Shown here: in pieces, positions 1-7,055 of the stretch | How the letters are laid out: every line of letters starts with the position of its first letter | How positions within the stretch are numbered: position 1 is the stretch's first letter | Assembly: GCA_027021605.1 (NCBI GenBank) | Contig: JALUUA010000235.1 | Location: 1 to 7,808 of the forward strand | From: Candidatus Bipolaricaulota bacterium | GTDB taxonomy: Bacteria; Bipolaricaulota; Bipolaricaulia; RBG-16-55-9 | Direction of reading: 5' to 3' | Length of the DNA stretch: 7,808 nucleotides | Notes under the pieces: generated by a model | Seen by the model: the letters and a program-made list of their open reading frames with translations, nothing else | Databases searched by the model: none | Told to the model about the DNA's origin: nothing | Translations under genes and position numbers: made by a program

Positions 1-612
1 GTCCGGGAGATCCTCGCGTCGTTGGAGGCGGGGCAGAGGGCGTTTCTCTTCGCGTACTGGGACGCTTTGGACTCGATCGCCCACGAGCAGGGGCCGGAGT
101 CCCCCGCTTGGGACGCGGAGCTGCGCTCCCTTCTCCGTACCCTCGACCGCGAGCTCCTCGGCGCGCTGGCCCCCTCCACAAGGGACCGAACGCTCCTTTT
201 GATTACCGCAGACCACGGCCAGATCCGCGTGCTCCCCAAGGAGAAAGTTGTGCACCTCAAGCGCTACCCGAGCTTAGTGAGGAAGCTGCGGTTCAGCCCC
301 ACGGGCGAGTACCGCGCGGCGTACTTGTACGCGAAGCCCGGCGCGCTGCGGGAGCTGGAGGAGGATCTCAAAGAGCGTTTCGCGGAAGAGCTGGCGGTGC
401 TCCGCTCCGAGGAGGCCCTGGAAGCGGAGCTCTTTGGGCCCTGCCCCTCCCCGCACGGGGAGCACCCCGAGGTCCGCGAGCGCTTGGGGGACCTCATCGT
501 GATCCCCAAGGGGGCTCAAGCGCTGTACTGGCCCTACGACGACTTCGATCTGGTGGGGCGCCACGGGGGCCTCACCGACGAGGAGATGCTCGTGCCCTTC
601 CTCGCGGTGTGA
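1..612 (+). CDS. Alkaline phosphatase superfamily (phosphodiesterase/nucleotide pyrophosphatase-like) protein, 5'-truncated
   Basis: The frame is open from the first base to a TGA at 610-612, giving the last 203 residues of a longer protein. The real start lies upstream, so the TTG at 22 should not be taken as one. Two features of metal-dependent type I phosphodiesterases/AlkP-fold enzymes are visible: TADHGQ at fragment residues 69-74, where Asp and His are usual metal ligands, and GRHGGLTDEEMLVPFL near residues 186-199, with a late His ligand and the typical end of the fold. An early FAYWDALDSIAH segment resembles the part of these enzymes that contributes another metal-binding Asp. The family hydrolyses phosphate mono- or diesters of nucleotides, lipids or other small molecules, and the substrate here cannot be told. 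The catalytic Thr/Ser nucleophile would lie upstream of the window. The next gene starts 26 bases downstream on the same strand. Confidence 0.85.
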   Translation, partial: VREILASLEAGQRAFLFAYWDALDSIAHEQGPESPAWDAELRSLLRTLDRELLGALAPSTRDRTLLLITADHGQIRVLPKEKVVHLKRYPSLVRKLRFSPTGEYRAAYLYAKPGALRELEEDLKERFAEELAVLRSEEALEAELFGPCPSPHGEHPEVRERLGDLIVIPKGAQALYWPYDDFDLVGRHGGLTDEEMLVPFLAV

Positions 613-618
613 TACAAT
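610..618 (+). promoter_or_regulatory. Candidate extended -10 promoter before the PKD lipoprotein gene
   Basis: TG, one base, then TACAAT (613-618) matches the extended -10 form TGnTATAAT in five of six hexamer positions. It overlaps the stop codon of the upstream gene. No good -35 hexamer lies 16-18 bases upstream. Transcription would start near 625, leaving a very short leader. The lipoprotein gene could instead be read through from the upstream gene. Confidence 0.35.
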
Positions 619-624
619 CTTCTC

Positions 625-631
625 AAGGGGG
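625..631 (+). promoter_or_regulatory. Ribosome binding site of the PKD lipoprotein gene
   Basis: AAGGGGG lies seven bases before the ATG at 639. It decides the start: the same frame is open far upstream inside the preceding gene, but only this ATG has a ribosome site and is followed directly by a lipoprotein signal peptide. Confidence 0.7.
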
Positions 632-638
632 CTTGCCC

Positions 639-2048
639 ATGATCGGACGAAACGCTCTTTGGACCGGGATTCTGATCGGACTCGTCGGGATCTTCGTGGC
701 GGGCTGCGCGCAGCCCAATCAGCCGCCCACCGTGCGCATCACGGAACCGCAAGAGGGTGTGCTCCTGGGGAGCGAGGTCTCGTTCCGGGCCCAAGCCTCG
801 GATCCCGACGGCGAGGTGAAGAGCTACCGCTGGGACTTCGGCGACGGCAATATCAGCGAGGAGCCCGCGCCCACCCACCGCTACGAGCGCACGGGGGAGT
901 ACCGGGTGACGCTCACGGTCACCGACGACCGGGGGGAGACGGCCCAGGACGGGATCACGGTGAAGGTCCAGGTGGGCCCGAAGGCGATCGCCACCGTCCG
1001 CCAGGCGCACGCCTCGGAGGCGATCGTGCTGCAGTATTTGAGCGGGGAGGCCCCCCTCACGGTCGCCTTCGACGGGACGCGCTCCCGCCCCGAGCCGGGG
1101 ACCCAGATCGTCTCGTACGAGTGGGACTTCGGCGACGGCACCCGGGGGGAGGGCCCGACCCCGATCCACACCTACGTCGAGGCCGGGGAGTACGAGGCCG
1201 TCCTCACCGTCACGGACGACCGGGGCCGGACCGCCTCGACGACCGTGACCGTGAAGGTCGTCTCCTACGAGGCCACCCAGGAGACCCTGGAGCTGGACGG
1301 GGTGGAAGTACGAGTGGCCCTCTACGACAAGCAGGAGGCGCCCTTCGCATCGGGGCTATCGCTCGTCTTCCGTTACGTCGTCGAGGCCCCCCGGAAGCTG
1401 ACCGAGGAGGAGATCCGCCAAGTGTTAGAGGCGCTGATCGAGCGGGCTAAGAAGCGCCCGCGGCTCACCCGCATCACCGTATATCTGTTTGACCGGGTGC
1501 GAAAGAACTTCATGATCCCGCGGGATTACGCGCACTACCTGGGCAACGCCGTCTGGGACGGGACGGCCCCCGAGGAGGAGCAGCTCGTCTTCTCCCCCAG
1601 CCGGGCGTATCTCCAAGGGGACGGCCTGGAGGTCTTGGGGTACGAGATCCGCGAGACCCTCCTTACGCCCGATGACCCGGAGTGCGGGGAGCTCTGCGGG
1701 GCGTTCCGCTTGGGGTTCGCGGCGCTCTACATCCAGGACGAGCCCCTCTGCGAGGAGCTTCTGGAGAACACCCTGCGGGAGGTCGCGGCCTGGCGGCTGC
1801 TGAGCTCCTATGAGGGCTTCGTGGCCAACGTCTACTCGCGGGACGTCCGCCGGCCGTTGGGGTGGATGCTGGGCCGCCGGGCGCAGCTCCAAGACGAGCT
1901 CGCGTGGGAGGACCTCCCGCAGGGATTGCTCGTGCCGTGGGCGGAGCCCGATGAGCAGGCGCAGCCGACATGGCAAATGCAAGGCGAGACGGTGCGGATC
2001 GCCTGGGACCCCGCTCAGGTCCCCCCGTGCCCGCCCCAGAGCCCCTGA
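639..2048 (+). CDS. PKD-domain lipoprotein with uncharacterised C-terminal region
   Basis: A 469-residue predicted lipoprotein. Residues 1-22 form a signal peptide (positive N-terminus, hydrophobic core) ending in the lipobox VAGC, with Cys23 as the lipid-modified residue. Two PKD domains follow, at about 29-112 and 113-208. Each has the family hallmark WDFGDG (65-70 and 162-167), followed by a Tyr-x3-GEY segment and a VTDDRG strand. PKD domains are extracellular beta-sandwich modules that usually mediate binding or act as spacers. The remaining ~260 residues match no family I recognise. They are acidic, mixed alpha/beta in appearance, with cysteines at 349, 353, 371 and 464. The protein is expected to sit on the outer face of a membrane. 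The gene follows the phosphohydrolase by 26 bases and its 3' end overlaps the convergent amidohydrolase gene by 34 bases. The lipoprotein and PKD calls are firm; the function is unknown. Confidence 0.9.
   Translation: MIGRNALWTGILIGLVGIFVAGCAQPNQPPTVRITEPQEGVLLGSEVSFRAQASDPDGEVKSYRWDFGDGNISEEPAPTHRYERTGEYRVTLTVTDDRGETAQDGITVKVQVGPKAIATVRQAHASEAIVLQYLSGEAPLTVAFDGTRSRPEPGTQIVSYEWDFGDGTRGEGPTPIHTYVEAGEYEAVLTVTDDRGRTASTTVTVKVVSYEATQETLELDGVEVRVALYDKQEAPFASGLSLVFRYVVEAPRKLTEEEIRQVLEALIERAKKRPRLTRITVYLFDRVRKNFMIPRDYAHYLGNAVWDGTAPEEEQLVFSPSRAYLQGDGLEVLGYEIRETLLTPDDPECGELCGAFRLGFAALYIQDEPLCEELLENTLREVAAWRLLSSYEGFVANVYSRDVRRPLGWMLGRRAQLQDELAWEDLPQGLLVPWAEPDEQAQPTWQMQGETVRIAWDPAQVPPCPPQSP
2005..2023. 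other. Hairpin at the convergent gene overlap
   Basis: GGGACC (2005-2010) and GGTCCC (2018-2023) form a perfect 6-bp stem around a 7-base loop. The loop holds the TCA that is the minus-strand amidohydrolase stop codon. The structure lies at the overlap of two convergent genes that have no space between them for an ordinary terminator. No T-tract follows on either strand, so it is not a standard Rho-independent terminator, and it could be chance in GC-rich coding DNA. Confidence 0.3.
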
Positions 2049-2860
2049 AGGAAGGCGTGGATGTTCGGCCCCAGCGCCTCGGGGTCGTAGCCGCCCTCCA
2101 GCACCGCGAACGTGGGGAGCTCCAGCTCAGCCAAGAGCTGCCCGAGGCGTCGATAGCTTTGGGTGGTGAGCCCCAGCGAGGCGAGGGGGTCGCGCTCATA
2201 AGTGTCAAAGCCCGCGGAGATCGCCAGCTGCTCGATGCCCTCCCGATCCACGGCCGTTAGCGCTTGCTCCAGGGTCCGCAGATAGACCTCCTCCCCGCAG
2301 CGGAAGGGCAGCGGGTAATTCAAGCAATTTTGTTCGTGGTGGAGCCCCGTGCCCGGGTAGTTGGGGAAGCTGTGCAGCGACACAAACCCCACAGAGGGAT
2401 CGCCCAAGAAGATCGCCTGGGTGCCGTCGCCGTGGTGGCCGTCGATGTCCACGATGAGCGTCTTCTTTCCCGAAGCCTTCACGGCCACGGCCAGGTTGTT
2501 GAAGTAACAGAACCCCGCCACCCGCTGGGGCCCGGCGTGGTGCCCCGGCGGGCGCATCAGCGAAAACCCCCGCTCCCGCATCGCCAAAAGGGCCCCGCCC
2601 GCCGAGAGACGGGCGTACTCGTAGATGTTCTCATAACGGGGGCTGTCGGGGTCGTAAAACTCTCGGTTTTTCACCCGCTCCAGGTGCTCCGGGGTGTGCA
2701 CCCGCAGCAGGTCCTCCTCGGAGGCGGGCTCCGGCTCCCGGAAGCGATAGACGCCCTGGGCCCTCAAGAACTCCAAGGCCCTTTGGAGGCGCTCGGGGCT
2801 TTCGGGGTGCCCCGGCGCGCCGTACTCCAAGCAGCGCGGGTGGAAGACGATCGCGTTCAT
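2015..2860 (-). CDS. Histone deacetylase family protein (AcuC / acetylpolyamine amidohydrolase-like)
   Basis: A 281-residue zinc-dependent deacetylase of the arginase/deacetylase fold. The full active-site set is visible: tandem His in RPPGHHAG (His107, His108), zinc ligands in DIDGHHGDGT (Asp140 and His142, with Asp138 before them), a third zinc Asp in SAGFDTYERDP (Asp219), and the catalytic Tyr in LEGGYDPEAL (Tyr258). HPESPERL at 18-25 is the usual N-terminal signature. Family members remove acetyl groups from lysines, polyamines or other acetylated amines; in bacteria the target is often unknown and bacterial histones are not required. At 281 residues it is at the short end of the family but looks complete. 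The ATG lies 10 bases after the ruvA stop with no Shine-Dalgarno site (the bases before it are CCCCCT), so translation is probably coupled to ruvA. Its 3' end overlaps the PKD gene tail-to-tail. Confidence 0.93.
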   Translation of the reverse strand: MNAIVFHPRCLEYGAPGHPESPERLQRALEFLRAQGVYRFREPEPASEEDLLRVHTPEHLERVKNREFYDPDSPRYENIYEYARLSAGGALLAMRERGFSLMRPPGHHAGPQRVAGFCYFNNLAVAVKASGKKTLIVDIDGHHGDGTQAIFLGDPSVGFVSLHSFPNYPGTGLHHEQNCLNYPLPFRCGEEVYLRTLEQALTAVDREGIEQLAISAGFDTYERDPLASLGLTTQSYRRLGQLLAELELPTFAVLEGGYDPEALGPNIHAFLQGLWGGHGGT

Positions 2861-2870
2861 AGGGGGAAGT

Positions 2871-3479
2871 TTAGGGCTTGCTCAGCCGCTCCAACGCCCG
2901 CTTGATGAGTTCTTCGGTGGAAAGTTCGCCGTACTCCTCCCGCACGCGCTCTAGAGCCCTTCGCGCCTCGGACTCCCGGAAGCCCAGGGTGCGCGTAAGG
3001 GCCCGCAGAGCCGTCTCCTCCCGCTCGTCCAAGGGGGCGGCCGCGGGGGCCCCGAGCGGGAGCCGGGCCACCTTCTCCTTGAGTTCCACGATGAGCCTCT
3101 GGGCCGTGCGCTTCCCGATCCCCTTGATCGCGGCAAGCTCCGCGGCGGAGCCCTTCACGATGGCCTCCTGGAGCCTTTGGGGCGTGGTGGCCGACAGGAT
3201 CGAGATGGCCACCTTCGGCCCGATCCCCGCTACGGTGAGCAGAAGCTCGAAGAGCTCCCGCTCCTCGGGGGTGCTAAAGCCGTACAGCGCCAAGTCCCCC
3301 TCCCGCAGGTGGAGGGAGACGAAGAGCTTTACGCTTTGGGCCCCGTCGCGGCGTCGGGCCGTAAACAGCTCCTCCCGCGTTTGGCGGGAGGTGTAGACCC
3401 GGTACCCCACGCCGCCGACGTCGAGCACCACGTGGTCGTCGGCCAGCTCGACGAGCCGCCCCTCGAGGTGGTGGAGCAT
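2871..3479 (-). CDS. ruvA: Holliday junction branch migration complex subunit RuvA
   Basis: A 202-residue protein, matching the usual RuvA length of about 200. RuvA binds four-way DNA junctions as a tetramer and loads the RuvB motor for branch migration in recombination and repair. The N-terminal OB-fold domain carries the signature VVLDVGGVGYRVYTS (17-31). Two helix-hairpin-helix motifs follow: TVAGIGPKVAISIL (82-95) and AIKGIGKRTAQRLIVEL (117-133). A flexible Ala/Pro-rich linker (about 139-152) leads to the C-terminal three-helix RuvB-binding domain (about 153-202). I chose the ATG at 3477-3479 because it gives the standard MLxxLxGxL start; the frame runs 13 codons further upstream to 3518, but that extension is not RuvA-like. 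The ribosome site is weak (GGGTG close to the ATG). Neither ruvB nor ruvC is adjacent; the amidohydrolase follows after 10 bases. Confidence 0.97.
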   Translation of the reverse strand: MLHHLEGRLVELADDHVVLDVGGVGYRVYTSRQTREELFTARRRDGAQSVKLFVSLHLREGDLALYGFSTPEERELFELLLTVAGIGPKVAISILSATTPQRLQEAIVKGSAAELAAIKGIGKRTAQRLIVELKEKVARLPLGAPAAAPLDEREETALRALTRTLGFRESEARRALERVREEYGELSTEELIKRALERLSKP

Positions 3480-3489
3480 AGCACCCGCG

Positions 3490-3518
3490 AGTGTAGAGCC
3501 CCCTCCCCGGGGAAGCAA
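3490..3518 (-). promoter_or_regulatory. Candidate ruvA promoter
   Basis: On the minus strand TTGCTT (3513-3518) and TACACT (3490-3495) are separated by 17 bases. The -10 hexamer is identical to that of the tRNA-Thr promoter in this window, but the -35 is weak. Transcription would start near 3483, only a few bases before the ruvA ATG, implying a nearly leaderless mRNA. This is consistent with the poor ribosome site but not proven. Confidence 0.4.
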
Positions 3519-3544
3519 GTGGCCCTAACGCAAAAGCGGAAAGC

Positions 3545-3574
3545 GTGACAACGGGAGAAGCCCCACGCTATAAT
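3545..3574 (+). promoter_or_regulatory. Sigma70-type promoter of the protease-gpsA operon
   Basis: GTGACA (3545-3550, five of six matches to TTGACA) is followed after 18 bases by a perfect TATAAT (3569-3574). Transcription should start near 3581, about 28 bases before the protease ATG. No other promoter is obvious before gpsA or the membrane protein gene, so this one probably drives all three. Confidence 0.75.
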
Positions 3575-3595
3575 GCGAGGGCGAACCCCGATCCC

Positions 3596-3603
3596 GAGGA
3601 GGT
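3596..3603 (+). promoter_or_regulatory. Strong ribosome binding site of the S41 protease gene
   Basis: GAGGAGGT lies five bases before the ATG at 3609. It fixes the start there, not at the in-frame ATG at 3573, which lies inside the -10 hexamer and upstream of the expected transcription start. Confidence 0.85.
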
Positions 3604-3608
3604 CACGG

Positions 3609-5300
3609 ATGGAACGAAAACTCGTGCTGTGGCTCGCGGTAGGGCTCATCCTGCTGGGAGCTGCGCTTTTGGCCCAAGCCTTCTTCCTGAACTCCCCGTC
3701 CCCCGCCCCCGACGCGATGGGGACGGCGGTCCCCGATCAAGGCTCTCCCCCGCCGAACTCGACGGCCTCCCACCCGGATGCGGAGGATTCCAACTCTACC
3801 CCTAGCCCCACTACGGATACGGATACGAACGCGTCCCAAGGACCGAAGAAGCCCCTCACGCGCGAGGAGCTGATCGATCGCCTCTGGGAGGCGTACCGGA
3901 AGACGGAGGAGAACTTCTATAAACCGGAGCGCCTCGACGGGGAGAAGCTCATCGAGGAGGCGATCCGGGGGATGATCCGGGGGCTGGAGGACCCCTTCAG
4001 CCGCTACAACACCCGCAAGGAATACCAAGAGTTTACGATCAGCATCGAGGGGCAGTACGAGGGGATCGGGGCGTACATCGGGCTTCGCAACGGCGAGATC
4101 ACCGTGATCTCCCCCATCAAGGGCGGGCCCGCCGAGCGCCAGGGCGTCCGCGCCGGGGACGTCATCCTCGAGATCGACGGCGAGAGCACGCAGGGTTTCT
4201 CCACGGACGACGCGGCCCAGCGCCTCCGGGGGCCGCGGGGGACGTCCGTCACCATCAAGGTCCGGCACCTCGACGGCAGCATCGAGGAGATCACCATCGT
4301 CCGCGAGCGGATCGAGATCCCCTCCGTGGAGACGAAGCTGCTGAGCCCCGAAATCGCCTACGTGCGCCTGAACACGTTCAGCGGGACGACCCCGCAGGAG
4401 CTGCGGGAGAAGCTGGCCGAGCTGGAGAGGGAATCCTCTGATATTCAGGGACTCGTTCTCGACCTTCGGGGCAACGCCGGCGGGCTCCTCCAGGCGGCCA
4501 AGGAGATCGCCAGCCTCTTCTTGGATCGGGGGATGACCATCTTGGTGGAGCGAACCCGCCAGGGCGAGCGCATCCACACGAGCTTCGGGAACGGCCGTCC
4601 CAACTGGCCGATCGCCGTGCTCGTGGACGAGGGGACAGCCAGCGCCTCGGAGATCCTGGCCGCCGCGATCCGGGACAACCGCCTGGGGCTCCTCTTCGGG
4701 CGGCCCACCTTCGGGAAGGGCGTGATCCAGACGCCCATCCCCCTAAGCGACGGCTCGATGCTCATCCTCACCACCGCGGAGTACCTCACCCCCAACCGGG
4801 AGCCCGTCCAGGACGTGGGCCTTACGCCCAATGCGATCGTGGAAGATTGGTTCCCCTCGCTCACGGAGGTGCGCCGCGAGGTCCAGGGGCTGTACGAGCT
4901 GCTCCCCGGCTTCGCGGAGGCCAGCCGGAAGGTGCTCGAGGGCTTTGGGAACCTCTTAGACAGAATTGAGACACACGCGGGGCGGGACGAGTACGAGGAC
5001 GCCCTCCGGGCCCTCGAGGAGTTCGAGGCCCGGCTCCGGACGGACCCTGCCGTGCTGCTGGAGGAAGCCGGGGTCTCTCCCAACACGCCGGAGGCCGTGC
5101 TCATGGAGCCCCTGCTCGAGAAGCTGACCGAGGGGGTAAAGCCGCTCCTCCCCGAGCTGCGGGAGCGCCTGGAGAGGAACGTGATCGCCGTGGCGGAGGA
5201 GTGGCTGCGCACCCTGCTGGGGGAGCGCTGCCCCTGCGAGTTCCCCGAGGTCCCCGAGCCGGAGGCGACCGCCGTCGGGGCGGGGACGCCGGGGCCTTAG
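3609..5300 (+). CDS. S41 family C-terminal processing peptidase (CtpA/Prc-like), membrane-anchored, with long C-terminal extension
   Basis: A 563-residue serine protease of the tail-specific/carboxyl-terminal processing family, which cleaves envelope proteins from their C-terminal region. An N-terminal hydrophobic segment (residues 5-27) serves as signal or membrane anchor. A low-complexity linker rich in Pro, Ser, Thr and Asp follows (29-80), then a helical region with the family-typical DPFSRY (128-133). The PDZ domain covers about 145-232, including GIGAYIGLRNG and AGDVILEIDG. The S41 catalytic domain (about 240-412) contains GLVLDLRGNAGG (281-292), the Ser345 nucleophile in GTASASEI, and the Lys370 base in PTFGKGVIQ; the 25-residue Ser-Lys spacing matches E. 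coli Prc. After the usual domain end, about 150 more residues follow (413-563): acidic, largely helical, with CPC at 541-543 and a Pro/Glu-rich tail. It is the first gene of a probable operon with gpsA. Confidence 0.94.
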   Translation: MERKLVLWLAVGLILLGAALLAQAFFLNSPSPAPDAMGTAVPDQGSPPPNSTASHPDAEDSNSTPSPTTDTDTNASQGPKKPLTREELIDRLWEAYRKTEENFYKPERLDGEKLIEEAIRGMIRGLEDPFSRYNTRKEYQEFTISIEGQYEGIGAYIGLRNGEITVISPIKGGPAERQGVRAGDVILEIDGESTQGFSTDDAAQRLRGPRGTSVTIKVRHLDGSIEEITIVRERIEIPSVETKLLSPEIAYVRLNTFSGTTPQELREKLAELERESSDIQGLVLDLRGNAGGLLQAAKEIASLFLDRGMTILVERTRQGERIHTSFGNGRPNWPIAVLVDEGTASASEILAAAIRDNRLGLLFGRPTFGKGVIQTPIPLSDGSMLILTTAEYLTPNREPVQDVGLTPNAIVEDWFPSLTEVRREVQGLYELLPGFAEASRKVLEGFGNLLDRIETHAGRDEYEDALRALEEFEARLRTDPAVLLEEAGVSPNTPEAVLMEPLLEKLTEGVKPLLPELRERLERNVIAVAEEWLRTLLGERCPCEFPEVPEPEATAVGAGTPGP

Positions 5301-5354
5301 CGCGGCTCGACCCCCTCCTTCCGGGTCCGATCCGTTCGGTGGGGCCGGTGGGGC

Positions 5355-6404
5355 ATGGCGTTTAACCCTACGACTCGGGAAGGCGCGCGGACGATCGCCG
5401 TCCTCGGGGCGGGGAGCTGGGGGACGGCCCTGGCCGCCCTGTTGGCCCGCAAGGGGCATCGGGTCCGGCTCTGGGCCCGGGACCCCGAGGTGGCCGAGCA
5501 CATCCGGGCGCATCACGAGAACCCCCGCTATCTGCAGGGCATCCCGCTGCCCCCCACCTTGGAGGCCACGAGCCGCTTGAGGGATTTGGCGGCGTGTGAG
5601 GTGTACTTCCTCGCCGTCCCCTCGTTCGCGGTGCGGGAGACGGCCCATCGCCTGAGGGAAGCCCTGGGTCAGGGACGGGAGTCCGCCCAAAGGATCTACG
5701 TGAGCCTCACGAAGGGCTTGGAGTACCACCGGCTCGACGAGGGGCTCATCCCCATGACGCAAGTCTTGCGGGAGGAGCTGCACAGCGAGCAGGTGTTTGC
5801 TCTTTCGGGTCCGAGCTTCGCGGACGAGGTGGCCCGGGGGCAGCCCACCGCGGTGGTGCTCGCGGGGCGGGACGCGGAGCGGGCGGCGGAGCTGCAGCGG
5901 GCCCTGATGACGGAGCGGTTTCGGGTCTACACGAGCGACGACGTGGTGGGGGTGGAGCTGGGGGGTGCGGTCAAGAACGTGATCGCGCTGGCGGCGGGGG
6001 CCTCGGACGGGCTGGGATTTGGGGTGAACGCGAAGGGGGCTTTGGTCGCAAGGGGGCTGGCGGAGATGACCCGGCTGGGCGCCGTGCTGGGGGCGCGGAA
6101 GGAGACGTTCTTCGGGCTCGCGGGCTTGGGGGATTTAGTGATCACGTGCATGTCGGGCAAGAGCCGCAACCACACCGTGGGCGAGCGGGTCGGACGGGGG
6201 GAGTCCCTCGATGAGATTTTACAAAGCATGACCCAGGTGGCCGAAGGGGTTTACGCCACGAAGGCCCTCCATCGCTTCGCCCGGGAGAGGGGGCTGGACC
6301 TCCCCATTACAAGGGCCGTCTACGAGGTGCTCTACGAGGGGGCGAGCCCCTTGGAGAAGCTCACCGAGCTGATGACGCGGGCGCCGAAGCGGGAGGAGCT
6401 CTAA
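5355..6404 (+). CDS. gpsA: Glycerol-3-phosphate dehydrogenase [NAD(P)+], GpsA
   Basis: A 349-residue cytosolic enzyme that reduces dihydroxyacetone phosphate to sn-glycerol 3-phosphate, the backbone for phospholipid synthesis. The N-terminal Rossmann domain has the dinucleotide-binding loop GAGSWGTALA (18-27) and the conserved FLAVPS (85-90). SLTKGLE (117-123) and LSGPSFADEVA (150-160) are GpsA signatures. The C-terminal helical domain has the catalytic lysine in GGAVKNVIALAAG (Lys207), the substrate-binding GLGDLVITCMSGKSRNHTVG (257-276) and VAEGVYA (295-301). Length is slightly above the usual 330-340 because of a short N-terminal lead of about 12 residues. The ATG at 5355 has only G-rich sequence upstream (GGTGGGG at 5338-5344, about ten bases away) as ribosome site. 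The gene begins 54 bases after the protease and is followed 24 bases later by a membrane protein gene, so all three are probably co-transcribed. Confidence 0.97.
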   Translation: MAFNPTTREGARTIAVLGAGSWGTALAALLARKGHRVRLWARDPEVAEHIRAHHENPRYLQGIPLPPTLEATSRLRDLAACEVYFLAVPSFAVRETAHRLREALGQGRESAQRIYVSLTKGLEYHRLDEGLIPMTQVLREELHSEQVFALSGPSFADEVARGQPTAVVLAGRDAERAAELQRALMTERFRVYTSDDVVGVELGGAVKNVIALAAGASDGLGFGVNAKGALVARGLAEMTRLGAVLGARKETFFGLAGLGDLVITCMSGKSRNHTVGERVGRGESLDEILQSMTQVAEGVYATKALHRFARERGLDLPITRAVYEVLYEGASPLEKLTELMTRAPKREEL

Positions 6405-6428
6405 GGGTAAGGGGGTGGAAAAGAAAAG

Positions 6429-6992
6429 ATGAGCAAACGATATCTTGCTGTTTCCAAGTATCTGGCCTATGCCTACGCCTGGGCGTATGCGATAGGCTTT
6501 GTGGTTTCGCTTATCTTGGGGGTTTGGGATCTCATGCTAGGGGTTAAGGATCTAGAGAGCCTGGGAGAAAGGGAGTTTAGTCCCCTTGCGTATGGCTTCG
6601 ACCTCGCTTTGGCGGCCTTGTTCGCCGTTGTCCTGTTCCGATTCCGAAACATCCTAGATAAGCTCTTAGGGATAAGCGATTTCAACACTCTGGTTCCCAT
6701 CGTTGCGGCTGCGAACCTCGTATTTGCTGCAGTCGGGGGCTTGCCGGGCCGGTTTCTTTTCTGGGTTGGCTTAATCCCGCTGGCGTTGATCGCTCTCTTC
6801 TTTGGAATTCGCCTGGCCGCGTGTTCCACCGATCTACTGGGCCTAAGGAATCTTTACGCTTTCGCTATGATCTCCTTCGGCGTAAGCAGCGTCTCCGTCT
6901 TTCTCCTGCCTTTGGCCCCCGTCTTTTGGATCTTAGGGAGCTTTGTCCTGGCGGTGTTCTTCTCGCGCGTACAGGCGGAGGGGCTGCTGTAA
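6429..6992 (+). CDS. Uncharacterised six-helix membrane protein
   Basis: A 187-residue, very hydrophobic protein with about six membrane segments near residues 11-36, 53-72, 85-104, 107-131, 139-159 and 161-180. Loops are short; the longest, around 37-52, is charged. I recognise no family and no catalytic motif. The ATG at 6429 is preceded by AAGGGGGTGG (6408-6417), an acceptable but rather distant ribosome site. It starts 24 bases after gpsA on the same strand and is likely the last gene of the operon. Base composition is visibly lower in G+C than the neighbours, with many A/T-ending codons, which could reflect Phe/Ile/Leu-rich membrane coding, weaker codon selection, or more recent acquisition. 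A role in the membrane is all that can be supported. Confidence 0.75.
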   Translation: MSKRYLAVSKYLAYAYAWAYAIGFVVSLILGVWDLMLGVKDLESLGEREFSPLAYGFDLALAALFAVVLFRFRNILDKLLGISDFNTLVPIVAAANLVFAAVGGLPGRFLFWVGLIPLALIALFFGIRLAACSTDLLGLRNLYAFAMISFGVSSVSVFLLPLAPVFWILGSFVLAVFFSRVQAEGLL

Positions 6993-7055
6993 TATCAAAA
7001 AACGACTTTGACGCGCCCAGAAAATCAATCGACAGATACCAACGGTCTAGAGGGT

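Noticed and set aside
108..638. Upstream extension of the PKD lipoprotein frame (646 residues in all)
   Set aside because: It overlaps the phosphohydrolase in another frame, its translation is low-complexity Arg/Pro/Gly/Ala, and the ATG at 639 has a ribosome site and begins a lipoprotein signal peptide.
3573..3608. Earlier ATG at 3573 as protease start
   Set aside because: It overlaps the TATAAT -10 element and lies upstream of the expected transcription start; the ATG at 3609 has an excellent ribosome site and begins the hydrophobic anchor.
3603..4577. Long open frame on the minus strand opposite the protease gene
   Set aside because: It is a GC-rich antisense shadow of a clear S41 protease, with repetitive Arg/Gly/Leu/Asp translation and no recognisable motif.
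7005..7035. TTGACG near 7006 as a plus-strand promoter
   Set aside because: No acceptable -10 hexamer lies 16-18 bases downstream and no plus-strand gene follows before the antisense tRNA.
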